Of a stretch of DNA of 17,705 bases, positions 1 through 6,527 are shown in pieces. Position 1 is the stretch's first letter. The number at the start of each line of letters is the position of its first letter. Both the position numbers and the translations under genes were made by a program. The stretch is from CAYLUN01 sp964386865 (GTDB lineage Bacteria > Verrucomicrobiota > Kiritimatiellia > RFP12 > UBA1067). A model generated the notes under the pieces. The model was not told the DNA's origin, searched no databases, and saw nothing but the letters and a program-made list of their open reading frames with translations. The stretch covers positions 1-17,705 of the forward strand of contig CAYLUN010000103.1 in NCBI GenBank assembly GCA_964386865.1. The letters are read 5' to 3'.

Positions 1-501
1 AACTTCTACCCCATGGACATCGAGCTGCTCTTCTCGCGCAGCCCGTTCCTGCAGGAGGGAGCGGCGCAGTTCTCGTACATCCGGCCGAGCTTAAGCCGCG
101 CGGTGGAGATCGCGGCGGGCAAGACTGAGACGGTTGTGGAGCTGCCCGCCGAGTTTAAGGCCAAGAACGTGATGGTCGAGGCGCTGGCTGCGGGCGTGCG
201 CAAAGCGCAGGCCTACTACGCGAACACGCTCAAGGTGCAGCTGATCGAGAGCTACGGCCAGCTCGCGGTGACGCACGCCGAGACGGGAAAACCCGTGTCA
301 GGCGCATACGTCAAGGTCTACGCGAAGGGTCAGGACGGCGCGGTGAAGTTCTTCAAGGACGGCTACACCGACCTGCGCGGCCGCTTCGACTACGCCTCGC
401 TGAACACGAACGAGTTGGACGGCGCCGCGCGGCTGGCGGTGCTCGTGCTGAGCGACAGCTTCGGCGCGGTCGTGCGCGAGGCCGCCCCGCCGAAGCGGTA
501 G
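1..501 (+). CDS. C-terminal end of a large protein with a carboxypeptidase-regulatory-like tail (partial)
   Basis: The reading frame is open from the first base and ends at TAG 499-501, so only the last 166 residues are visible. The first ATG at 13 is internal and is not a start, because the preceding codons read NFYP without a stop. The tail contains a segment of the type TGKPVSGAYVKVYA followed by KDGYTDLRGRFDY. This resembles the carboxypeptidase-regulatory-like or transthyretin-like beta fold found at the ends of large exported proteins, and the final residues are basic (PPKR). Similar C-termini occur, from memory, on very long hypothetical proteins of environmental bacteria; the function is not known to me. 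The SGNH lipoprotein gene follows in the same direction after 41 bases and may be cotranscribed. The fold suggestion is an inference; the partial status is directly visible. Confidence 0.75.
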   Translation, partial: NFYPMDIELLFSRSPFLQEGAAQFSYIRPSLSRAVEIAAGKTETVVELPAEFKAKNVMVEALAAGVRKAQAYYANTLKVQLIESYGQLAVTHAETGKPVSGAYVKVYAKGQDGAVKFFKDGYTDLRGRFDYASLNTNELDGAARLAVLVLSDSFGAVVREAAPPKR

Positions 502-503
502 GG

Positions 504-538
504 GTCGGAGGTCGGAGAACGGAAGTCGGAGGACGAAG
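504..538. repeat. Heptanucleotide repeat tract (GTCGGAG)n containing a ribosome binding site
   Basis: GTCGGAG occurs perfectly at 504-510, 511-517 and 525-531. The intervening heptad AACGGAA (518-524) and the following GACGAAG (532-538) are degenerate copies, giving about five units in register. The tract fills almost the whole gap between the upstream stop and the GTG of the SGNH gene. The GGAGG at 528-532 is that gene's likely Shine-Dalgarno sequence, ten bases from the start. Confidence 0.7.
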
Positions 539-542
539 CGGC

Positions 543-1148
543 GTGAGGCGTGTATTGCGACACCTGTACATGGCGCTGTTGGCGTTGGCGCTTGCCGGCT
601 GCGGCGGGCCGCCGCGGCTCAAGCCGCTGTCGCCCGAGTCCGTGGTGCTGTGCTTCGGTGACAGTCTGACCTCGGGCTACGGCGCGGATGAGGCGGAGAG
701 CTATCCGGCCGTGCTGGAAGGGCTGCTCGGCTGCACGGTCGTAAACGCGGGCGTCTCAGGAGAGGTGAGCGAAGAGGGGCTGGAGCGCCTGCCCTTGTTC
801 CTTAAGCGGCACAAGCCGGCGCTCGTGGTGCTCTGTCACGGCGGCAACGACATGCTGCGCAAGATCGACGATGCAACGCTCGCGAATAATCTGCGCGGGA
901 TGATCGAGGCGGCGCGAGCAGCAGGCGCGGACGTGGTCATTTTCGGCGTTCCGCGGCCGGGCCTGTTTCTGAAGACGCCGGACTTTTATGCCGAGGTCGC
1001 AAAAACGTGCGGCGTGCCGTATGATGGCAAGGTGATCGGCAACATTTTCTCGACGCCATCTCAGAAGAGCGACCTGATCCACCCCAACGCAGCGGGCTAC
1101 CGCGTGCTAGCGGAGCGCGTCGCTGAGATGATCCGAAATAACTCGTAG
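543..1148 (+). CDS. SGNH/GDSL-family hydrolase lipoprotein (TesA-like esterase)
   Basis: This 201-residue protein has an N-terminal basic region, a hydrophobic stretch and the lipobox LAGC with Cys20, so it is probably a lipid-anchored envelope protein. All four SGNH blocks are present: GDSL with the nucleophile Ser41, Gly70 or Gly73 in block II, GGND with Asn102 in block III, and Asp177-x-x-His180 in block V. Length and arrangement match the TesA-type arylesterase/lysophospholipase group; related enzymes also deacetylate polysaccharides. The GTG start at 543 is preferred because it keeps the arginine-rich n-region and has GGAGG ten bases upstream. An internal ATG at 570 would leave only MALLALALAGC. 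Given the carbohydrate-active neighbours, a carbohydrate-ester substrate is plausible but unproven. It converges with the next gene, with a single base between the two stop codons. Confidence 0.9.
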   Translation: MRRVLRHLYMALLALALAGCGGPPRLKPLSPESVVLCFGDSLTSGYGADEAESYPAVLEGLLGCTVVNAGVSGEVSEEGLERLPLFLKRHKPALVVLCHGGNDMLRKIDDATLANNLRGMIEAARAAGADVVIFGVPRPGLFLKTPDFYAEVAKTCGVPYDGKVIGNIFSTPSQKSDLIHPNAAGYRVLAERVAEMIRNNS

Positions 1149-1149
1149 C

Positions 1150-3642
1150 TTACGGTAAGAGTTCGACGAGGCCCCAGGTCGTGAGGCGCGGCAGCGTGAG
1201 GCGGACGCAGTCGGCGTGGCGCTCGGGCGTGAGGCTGACGGAGGGCTCGCCGGGCGTGTGCCACACGGCTTTGGAGAGCGCGCCCCAGCGCTCGGGGTGG
1301 AGCAGGGCGACGGTGACATTGCCGTAGGCCTCGGCGCGCTCGGCGTCGGGGCCGCCCAGGTTCCAGTTCACGATCTGGATGGCGACCGTGCGGCTGTCGC
1401 GGTTAACGCGCAGGAACGCGTAGAGGTTTTCGGGGCCTTCGACGCGCAGGAGGTCGAGGCCCAGCGTGCGGCTGAGCGCGGCAATGTCGGCGGTGGCCGG
1501 CACGGCACGCGCGAGGCCCGAGGCGCGGGCGGCGGTGAGCACGGCCTGATCGTCGGCGCAGAACGTGGCGGCGGGGCTGAGTTCGATCAGCAGGCGCAGG
1601 CCGCACAGGCTGTCGTGCAGAATCGGCACGCGGGCGTGGCGGCTCGCGCCGAGCACGATGCGGAACGGGAGCTGCCGAGCCGCGAGGCGCTGGCAGAAAT
1701 CGAGGTAGGCGCCGGGCTCGTCGCCGTTGATGAGGACGCCGACTTCGGCTGCCGACGAGAGAGCGTCGAGCAGCGTGCGGTGTTCATGTACGAAGTCATA
1801 GAGGTCGCCGTACTGCTCGCGCGTGCCGAAATAGCGCGGCTGGACGCCGGTGGCGTCGCTGCCCATGTAGAGGTCCCAGGGCGCGAGGTGGGGCTGCCCG
1901 AGCGCGTAGGTCGTGGCGATCGCGGCGCGCGTGCGGGCCGTGCTGCGCGGAATGGGCGAAATGACCTGCGTGAGGCCGGCGGCCTCCGCGATCTTCGCGC
2001 CGAAGAGGTACTCCGTGGCGGTCTGGTACTCTGCGTTCTGCGAGGACTCGCCGTGCAGGAAGTCGACCACGCCGACGCCGGGCAGGACGTGGTCGGCGCG
2101 GAGCGGCGTGAGCAGCCCGTTGACGGATACGGGGATGTAGGTGTCGGGCGACCACGCATCGAGATTCTTGCGGAACGCCTGGAAGAACGCGCGCATGCTT
2201 TCGATCTGAAAATCGGCGAAAGCGGGCGTCAGCGGCAAGTCACGATACCGCTTGCGGTAGGTCGCGGCGTCAGGCACGCCGTTCGATTTGAGGTGCTCGC
2301 GATAGTCGAAGGTCGCGAGGTCGGCGACGCCGAGCGCCTTCAGGTCGCCGGAATTGTAATGTGCGGCGAGCCACTCGCGGAAGCCGCTGCGGCAGGCGTC
2401 GCAGAAGCAGACGCCCGCGCTGCGCACCCAGCTTGCGTTCATTTCCCAGTCATCGACGTGAAGCGAGTCTACGCCCGCGTCGACGAGCCGCTTGGCGTCG
2501 TCGAAGAAGAGCGCGCGGAAGGCGGGGTGGTTGCAGCAGGCGGTGAAGGTTTTGGGGCCGAAGGTCACCATCCACGAGGGCGTGTTCTTGTTGCCGTCGA
2601 GGTCTTCGTGGCGCCCCGAGGGGTCGCCGGCGTTCGCGCGGTTGGTGGTGGAGTGGGCCTGGCCTTGCAGGCCGTTGAGCGTGCCTTGGTAGTGCAGGCC
2701 CGCGCCTTGGACGCGGCGCATGAAGCCGGTCTCGGAGCCGTAGACCCACAGCAGGTGCGTGGCGTGGAAGGCCTGCGCGACTTCGAGCGCGTTGGTGCGT
2801 TGCCAGCGCGTGGAAAATGGAATTGCCGAAGCCGGTAGGCGGAAATGCCCGCTGGACGCGGGTCGCGGGTCGCGGGTTGCCAACTCCGCCACAGCCGGGA
2901 GTTCTGCGTCTTTGGCGGAGGCGAGGTCGGCGTCGAAGAGGGCGCGGATGGCGGCCTCGTCGAGCGTGCCGTGGAAGACGCGCACGCGGTCGAGCCAGCC
3001 GTTGAAGGGGCGGATGCCGCCGAAGTTGCCGAGCGCGAGTTCGCCTGGCGCAGCGCGGGTGCGCTCGGTGCGGGCGGCGTCGGCTGCGAACGCGAAGGGC
3101 TGGCGCCGGCCGCCCGTGTAGGCGGCGACGGTGTGCGGCGAGACCGCGACGGCGAAGAAGCACCAGTCGGCCGTGAGATTGAGTCGGGCCTTGCCCGTGA
3201 GCGTGTAACTCGTCTTGCCGGGGTCGTTGCCGAGCGAGAGCGTGAGACCTGAGGCGTTCGGCAGGAGGTCCCACGCGCCGGGCTTCTGCAGCAGGCGGGC
3301 GGGCGCGGGGCCGGGGGTGAGCGGGTTCTGGCGGGCCCAGAGCACGAGCGTGAAGGCGTCGAGGGCGTCGAGCGCGGGATCTTTGAAGAGCGCGGCGCCG
3401 CCGGCGGGCGCGTCCTGCGCCGTGGTGCCGCCGTGGCGCGAGGAGGAGGTGAGGTCGAGGCAGCGGCCGAAGGGGCCGTAGCCGAAGGCTGGCTCCTCGC
3501 CCGGCGCGTAGGCGTGCAGGCGGGCGCTGCCGTCCAGCGTGCCGGTGTTGGCGAGGTCGGCCTCAAAGTCGAGGGAGACGAGCGGGGTGTCGGCGGCAAG
3601 GGAGAATAGGGCGAGGAAGAGGAGGGGAATCGTGGTTCGCAT
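1150..3642 (-). CDS. Secreted LamG-domain protein with GH42-like TIM barrel
   Basis: This 830-residue protein begins with a signal peptide (MRTTIPLLFLALFSLAA). Residues about 20-240 form a LamG/concanavalin-like jelly roll, recognisable by the WLDRVRVFHGTLDEAAIRALF ending. A short linker built on a 7-bp DNA repeat follows at about residue 255. Residues about 270-640 look like a beta-galactosidase-type TIM barrel. The strand motif HVDDWE (residues 395-400) offers acidic candidates Asp397, Asp398 and Glu400, and a CFCDAC cluster (Cys412, Cys414, Cys417) follows before FREWL. The stretch from about residue 640 resembles the GH42 trimerisation (amidotransferase-like) domain, followed by a small C-terminal beta domain. 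GAGG lies upstream of the ATG. A beta-galactosidase-like role is inferred; the exact family is uncertain and catalytic residues are not proven. Confidence 0.8.
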   Translation of the reverse strand: MRTTIPLLFLALFSLAADTPLVSLDFEADLANTGTLDGSARLHAYAPGEEPAFGYGPFGRCLDLTSSSRHGGTTAQDAPAGGAALFKDPALDALDAFTLVLWARQNPLTPGPAPARLLQKPGAWDLLPNASGLTLSLGNDPGKTSYTLTGKARLNLTADWCFFAVAVSPHTVAAYTGGRRQPFAFAADAARTERTRAAPGELALGNFGGIRPFNGWLDRVRVFHGTLDEAAIRALFDADLASAKDAELPAVAELATRDPRPASSGHFRLPASAIPFSTRWQRTNALEVAQAFHATHLLWVYGSETGFMRRVQGAGLHYQGTLNGLQGQAHSTTNRANAGDPSGRHEDLDGNKNTPSWMVTFGPKTFTACCNHPAFRALFFDDAKRLVDAGVDSLHVDDWEMNASWVRSAGVCFCDACRSGFREWLAAHYNSGDLKALGVADLATFDYREHLKSNGVPDAATYRKRYRDLPLTPAFADFQIESMRAFFQAFRKNLDAWSPDTYIPVSVNGLLTPLRADHVLPGVGVVDFLHGESSQNAEYQTATEYLFGAKIAEAAGLTQVISPIPRSTARTRAAIATTYALGQPHLAPWDLYMGSDATGVQPRYFGTREQYGDLYDFVHEHRTLLDALSSAAEVGVLINGDEPGAYLDFCQRLAARQLPFRIVLGASRHARVPILHDSLCGLRLLIELSPAATFCADDQAVLTAARASGLARAVPATADIAALSRTLGLDLLRVEGPENLYAFLRVNRDSRTVAIQIVNWNLGGPDAERAEAYGNVTVALLHPERWGALSKAVWHTPGEPSVSLTPERHADCVRLTLPRLTTWGLVELLP
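2858..2878. repeat. Three heptanucleotide repeats (GCGGGTC) in a domain linker
   Basis: GCGGGTC occurs at 2858-2864 and 2865-2871, then GCGGGTT at 2872-2878. On the coding (minus) strand they specify the RDPRPA part of the linker between the LamG and barrel domains. Because the unit is seven bases, gain or loss of one copy would shift the frame of the 830-codon gene. Confidence 0.7.
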
Positions 3643-3711
3643 AAGGTGCCTCGGTTGGTAGAAGGTGAGCTGTCTCCGGGATTCGAGAAATAAACAACTG
3701 GGAAACGACTA

Positions 3712-4137
3712 TTAAGCTGGGTCAGCCCATTGCCTGAGGTAATCGGCGGGCGTCAGGATTTGGATGGCGCTCCAGGCACCAAGCGCGAGCAGATGCTGGT
3801 CGCCAGAGACGATATGCGAGACCCCTGCTGCTGCGGCGCAGGCCAGGACCGCGTCGTCGTCGGGGTCGTCGAGGATCACGCGTGCAGGGAGAGGTTGCGG
3901 CCACACGACATCCGAAACGCTGATGATCGCCGCGAGGATATCGCGTGACGACAGCTCCCGTCTTCTGAGCATAACCGCGATGCGGGGGTAGTCCAGCACA
4001 CGGGCAAGCTCCGTCAGCATGGGTCGGCTGATGCAGAGCCTGTCCTCGCCCTTGACGATGCGATCCCACACCTGGCCTGGGGTGCCGCCCCAGATCAGGC
4101 CTGAAATCAGAACGTTCGTGTCGCAGACGATTCTCAT
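3712..4137 (-). CDS. PIN-domain toxin (putative ribonuclease of a toxin-antitoxin pair)
   Basis: This 141-residue protein has the PIN nuclease layout. The N-terminal strand reads IVCDTNVLISGL with Asp6. Glu43 lies in the helix motif LTEL, the acidic run DDPDDDAVLACA (Asp93-Asp95) follows, and Asp113 lies in VSGDQHLL. Those acidic residues normally bind the divalent metal of the active site, so the catalytic set appears intact. Length and motifs match the single-domain PIN family annotated as a toxin component (TIGR00305-like). Its ATG overlaps the stop of the antitoxin gene by four bases (ATGA) and no separate ribosome binding site is evident, so translation is probably coupled. Targets in this family are usually tRNA, rRNA or mRNA; the target here is unknown. 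Confidence 0.9.
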   Translation of the reverse strand: MRIVCDTNVLISGLIWGGTPGQVWDRIVKGEDRLCISRPMLTELARVLDYPRIAVMLRRRELSSRDILAAIISVSDVVWPQPLPARVILDDPDDDAVLACAAAAGVSHIVSGDQHLLALGAWSAIQILTPADYLRQWADPA

Positions 4138-4427
4138 GACTGGGCAGGAGCGTTCGGACGGGTGCGCACCTCGCGGATTATGGCGTCCAACTCGTGAGCG
4201 GCCAGTTCGTCCTTTGCGACGGGATAGGCCGCAAAACGTTCGCGGACCTCGCTCACGGTCGGCTGTCGGGTCGGCTTGCTGATCGTTGCGGCCGCCTCAG
4301 ACAGCGGGGCGATGCGGAAAGCCGGATGGGAGTTCCGAACCACGATGAACGATTCGCCACCCTCGGCGCGGTCGGCAATCGAGGCGAGGCTGTTTCGTAT
4401 GTCCTGCATGGCAATCAGCGTATCCAT
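4134..4427 (-). CDS. Phd/YefM-type antitoxin
   Basis: This is a 97-residue protein. Its first part matches the Phd/YefM fold: an initial short strand, a helix with DIRNSLASIADRAEGGESFIVVRNSHPAFRI shape, then a variable C-terminal arm that would wrap the toxin. It ends in a four-base overlap with the PIN toxin gene, the standard antitoxin-first order. GGAG at 4435-4438 lies seven bases before the ATG. A promoter with a consensus -35 box and a palindrome lies just upstream, consistent with autorepression by the antitoxin or the complex. The family assignment rests on the N-terminal pattern and the gene pairing; the C-terminal half is not diagnostic. Confidence 0.85.
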   Translation of the reverse strand: MDTLIAMQDIRNSLASIADRAEGGESFIVVRNSHPAFRIAPLSEAAATISKPTRQPTVSEVRERFAAYPVAKDELAAHELDAIIREVRTRPNAPAQS

Positions 4428-4450
4428 GGAGTAGCTCCAAAGAGGGGTTC

Positions 4451-4496
4451 CGTATGGTTTAACGATAGTTTAAACGTATGGTTTGCCGGATGTCAA
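4451..4496 (-). promoter_or_regulatory. Promoter and candidate autoregulatory operator of the toxin-antitoxin operon
   Basis: On the minus strand a perfect -35 hexamer TTGACA (4491-4496) is followed after 18 bases by TAAACT (4467-4472), a 4/6 match to the -10 box. The palindrome GTTTAA-N7-TTAAAC (4457-4475) covers that -10 element, and the ten-base direct repeat CGTATGGTTT flanks it at 4451-4460 and 4475-4484. A repressor bound here would block RNA polymerase, as in known Phd/YefM operons. The sequence elements are seen directly; the regulatory role is inferred. Confidence 0.6.
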
Positions 4497-4591
4497 CTGG
4501 CAAACAAGGGAATGAATCCAAACGCGCACGTTGGGTTCCTTTCGCGCGGTTAGCGAGAAAGCCATCCCTCCACGCGAGGTGGGTGCGTAGC

Positions 4592-4620
4592 GGCTTCGCC
4601 TCGCGGGCGGGGCGGAAGCC
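4592..4620 (-). terminator. GC-rich hairpin after the sialidase-like gene, candidate terminator
   Basis: Seven bases past the TAA of the sialidase-like gene, GGCTTCGCC (4592-4600) can pair with GGCGGAAGCC (4611-4620), giving about nine base pairs with one bulge and a ten-base loop. No uridine run follows, so it may be a terminator of a non-classical kind or an mRNA-stabilising hairpin. Confidence 0.4.
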
Positions 4621-4626
4621 ACCCGC

Positions 4627-6519
4627 TTACAGCCCCGCTCGATAGTTGCCGACGGCCTCGCTGGTGCGCAGGGCGCGGCCATAGAGGCGGAGGGACTTGA
4701 CGGCGGGCGCGATCGCGAGCGTGGGGCTGCCGGTGGGCGTGCGCAGCAGCGGGCTGAAGCGGCCCCAGCCGAACTGGCGCTGGTCGCCGCCGTCGCAAAG
4801 CGTGCCGTCCACGACGAAAGTGATGATCTTGGGCCCGCCGTCCACGGTGATGACCGCGTGGTGGGGCTTGCCGGCAGTGAATATATTTTGGTCGCTGGAC
4901 CAGGCGCACGCGGTGCGGCCGTCGTTGAGGGTGATGCGGAGCGCGCCGCTGGCGTCCGTGGCGACGAGGAGGCCTTTGCCTTCGGTGTCGCGGCTGTCGA
5001 GCAGGGCCTGGCCGGGCGTGAGCGCGTCAAGCGTGAGCCAGAGGTCGAGGCTGAAGCCCGCGCGCAGGTCCATTCCGCGCTGATCCTCGGACTGGGTGTC
5101 GCGCTTGTTAAAGGCGGGCAACTTCGGCATCGCGGCCTGTGCGGGCAGCGGCTTCTTGCTCGAGAGGTTCAGGATGAGCCCGTTGGTGGCGACGGCGCGG
5201 GCGTCCCACTGACTGAAGAGGCCGCTGACGAGAGCCGGGGCGACGAGGTGGGTTCGGCCGACGGTCTTCTGCGTCTCGGTCACGTAGAACGCGCCGTTCT
5301 CCTCGACGAGATCCGGGTAGCTCATGCGGATGTAGGGGTCGTCGTCGTAAAGCAGGATCTCGGGCTGCGACCACTCGATCTTGCGGCCGTCCGGCGTGGC
5401 GACCTCGCGGCCGGCCATGAGCCAGGCGGGGTTGCGGTCGTCGTACGGGCTGCGGCCGTCCTTGCCGTTGGCGCCGAGTTCGCCGACGAAGCGGCCGCCG
5501 TGGTTGTGGAACCAGTAGAGGAACTGGCCGTTGGAGCATTTCCAGACGAAGTTGGCGGCGCGCGGGTGTTTCACGCGCTTGCCGCCGGGCGTATAGGTTT
5601 TGTAGGCGGGGGTGGTCCAGGTGCGGGCGCCGTCGCGGCTGGTGGCGCAGGTCGGCCAGCCGTCAATGGTGCGGTAGACGCAGTAGAGCGAGCCGTCGCT
5701 GAGCGAGACGACGCTCTGCTCCTCGGAGACGCGGCCGCCGCCGGGGGGCGTGCGCAGGCCGACCGTGCCCTCGGGCAGGGTCTCGAAGGTGACCTTGGCG
5801 GGGTCGCGTTCGGAGAGGATGTTCGGGCTCTTGAGGAAGGCGCCTTCGGACTGGGCGAAGAAGCCCGCGCCCATCGCGCCGACCTTGTGGATCACGCAGA
5901 GCGCCGCGTCGCCCACGATCAGCGGCTTGCCGACGTTCCAGAAGAATTTAAGCTCACCTTTGTAGACATTCTGGAGGTCGCAGTCAAAGGCGCGCTGCGG
6001 AATCTCATAGCGCTGCTCCGACCAGGTTCGTCCGTGGTCGTCCGTGTACTTGAACACGTAATGGCCGAGCGAGTCGACGCGCTTGTAGACGCCGGTGTCC
6101 TCGCGTTTGACCTCGGGGACGCGGTCGGTGTTGTGGTTGTAGAGCGCGTAGACGCGGCCGTAGGGCGTCTTGAGCAGGACCACGTAGGAGGCCTCGGGGC
6201 CGCTGGCGGGCTCGATGTCGACGGGCTTCTCCCAGGTGCGGCCCTTGTCGGTGCTGCGTAGGGTGACTATGTGCTGGCCGCCCGCGCCCTCGTTGCCGCT
6301 GCCGGTGGTGATGGCGCAGAGCCACGCGCCGTCGTCGGTCTTGACGATGTAGGGCTGGTCGGCGTAGTGCTCGTCGGGGATGACCCAGCCGTTCGAGAGG
6401 TGGCGCGGGTCGGGGACGGGGACGGGCGCGGGCGCGGGTGAGGGCGCACCTGAGGATGAGCCGAGACACAACGCGGCAAGCAGGCCGCAGGGAAGCGAGA
6501 GGGTTCGTTGAGAGGTCAT
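4627..6519 (-). CDS. Secreted sialidase-like (BNR/Asp-box) protein with C-terminal LamG domain
   Basis: This 630-residue protein has a signal peptide followed by a proline-rich stretch (residues 25-38). The main body carries Asp-box motifs of the S/T-x-D-x-G-x-T-W type at residues 89-96 (STDKGRTW) and about 159-166 (TDDHGRTW), and a later SRDGARTW near 300, so a six-bladed sialidase propeller is likely. Residues about 480-630 form a LamG-like jelly roll. The opening ADQPYIV resembles exo-alpha-sialidases, but the canonical RIP motif bearing the first triad arginine is not visible, so sialidase activity is uncertain and other glycan or binding roles remain possible. It starts eight bases after the stop of the LamG gene. 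Its AGGA ribosome binding site overlaps that TAG, which indicates an operon and coupled translation. Confidence 0.8.
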   Translation of the reverse strand: MTSQRTLSLPCGLLAALCLGSSSGAPSPAPAPVPVPDPRHLSNGWVIPDEHYADQPYIVKTDDGAWLCAITTGSGNEGAGGQHIVTLRSTDKGRTWEKPVDIEPASGPEASYVVLLKTPYGRVYALYNHNTDRVPEVKREDTGVYKRVDSLGHYVFKYTDDHGRTWSEQRYEIPQRAFDCDLQNVYKGELKFFWNVGKPLIVGDAALCVIHKVGAMGAGFFAQSEGAFLKSPNILSERDPAKVTFETLPEGTVGLRTPPGGGRVSEEQSVVSLSDGSLYCVYRTIDGWPTCATSRDGARTWTTPAYKTYTPGGKRVKHPRAANFVWKCSNGQFLYWFHNHGGRFVGELGANGKDGRSPYDDRNPAWLMAGREVATPDGRKIEWSQPEILLYDDDPYIRMSYPDLVEENGAFYVTETQKTVGRTHLVAPALVSGLFSQWDARAVATNGLILNLSSKKPLPAQAAMPKLPAFNKRDTQSEDQRGMDLRAGFSLDLWLTLDALTPGQALLDSRDTEGKGLLVATDASGALRITLNDGRTACAWSSDQNIFTAGKPHHAVITVDGGPKIITFVVDGTLCDGGDQRQFGWGRFSPLLRTPTGSPTLAIAPAVKSLRLYGRALRTSEAVGNYRAGL

Positions 6520-6527
6520 ATCAGGTC

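Noticed and set aside
504..538. CRISPR array
   Set aside because: The repeats are seven bases long and contiguous without spacers.
1216..2838. 540-codon open frame on the plus strand
   Set aside because: It is antisense to the LamG/GH42-like gene and has a composition (Val, Gly, Ala, Glu, Arg rich) typical of shadow frames.
3643..3711. Possible promoter for the GH42-like gene
   Set aside because: Only weak hexamers were found in the 69 bases between the toxin stop and this gene; nothing stands above chance.
4858..6261. 467-codon open frame on the plus strand
   Set aside because: It is antisense to the sialidase-like gene, which has Asp boxes and a coupled ribosome binding site; the antisense frame has no motifs.
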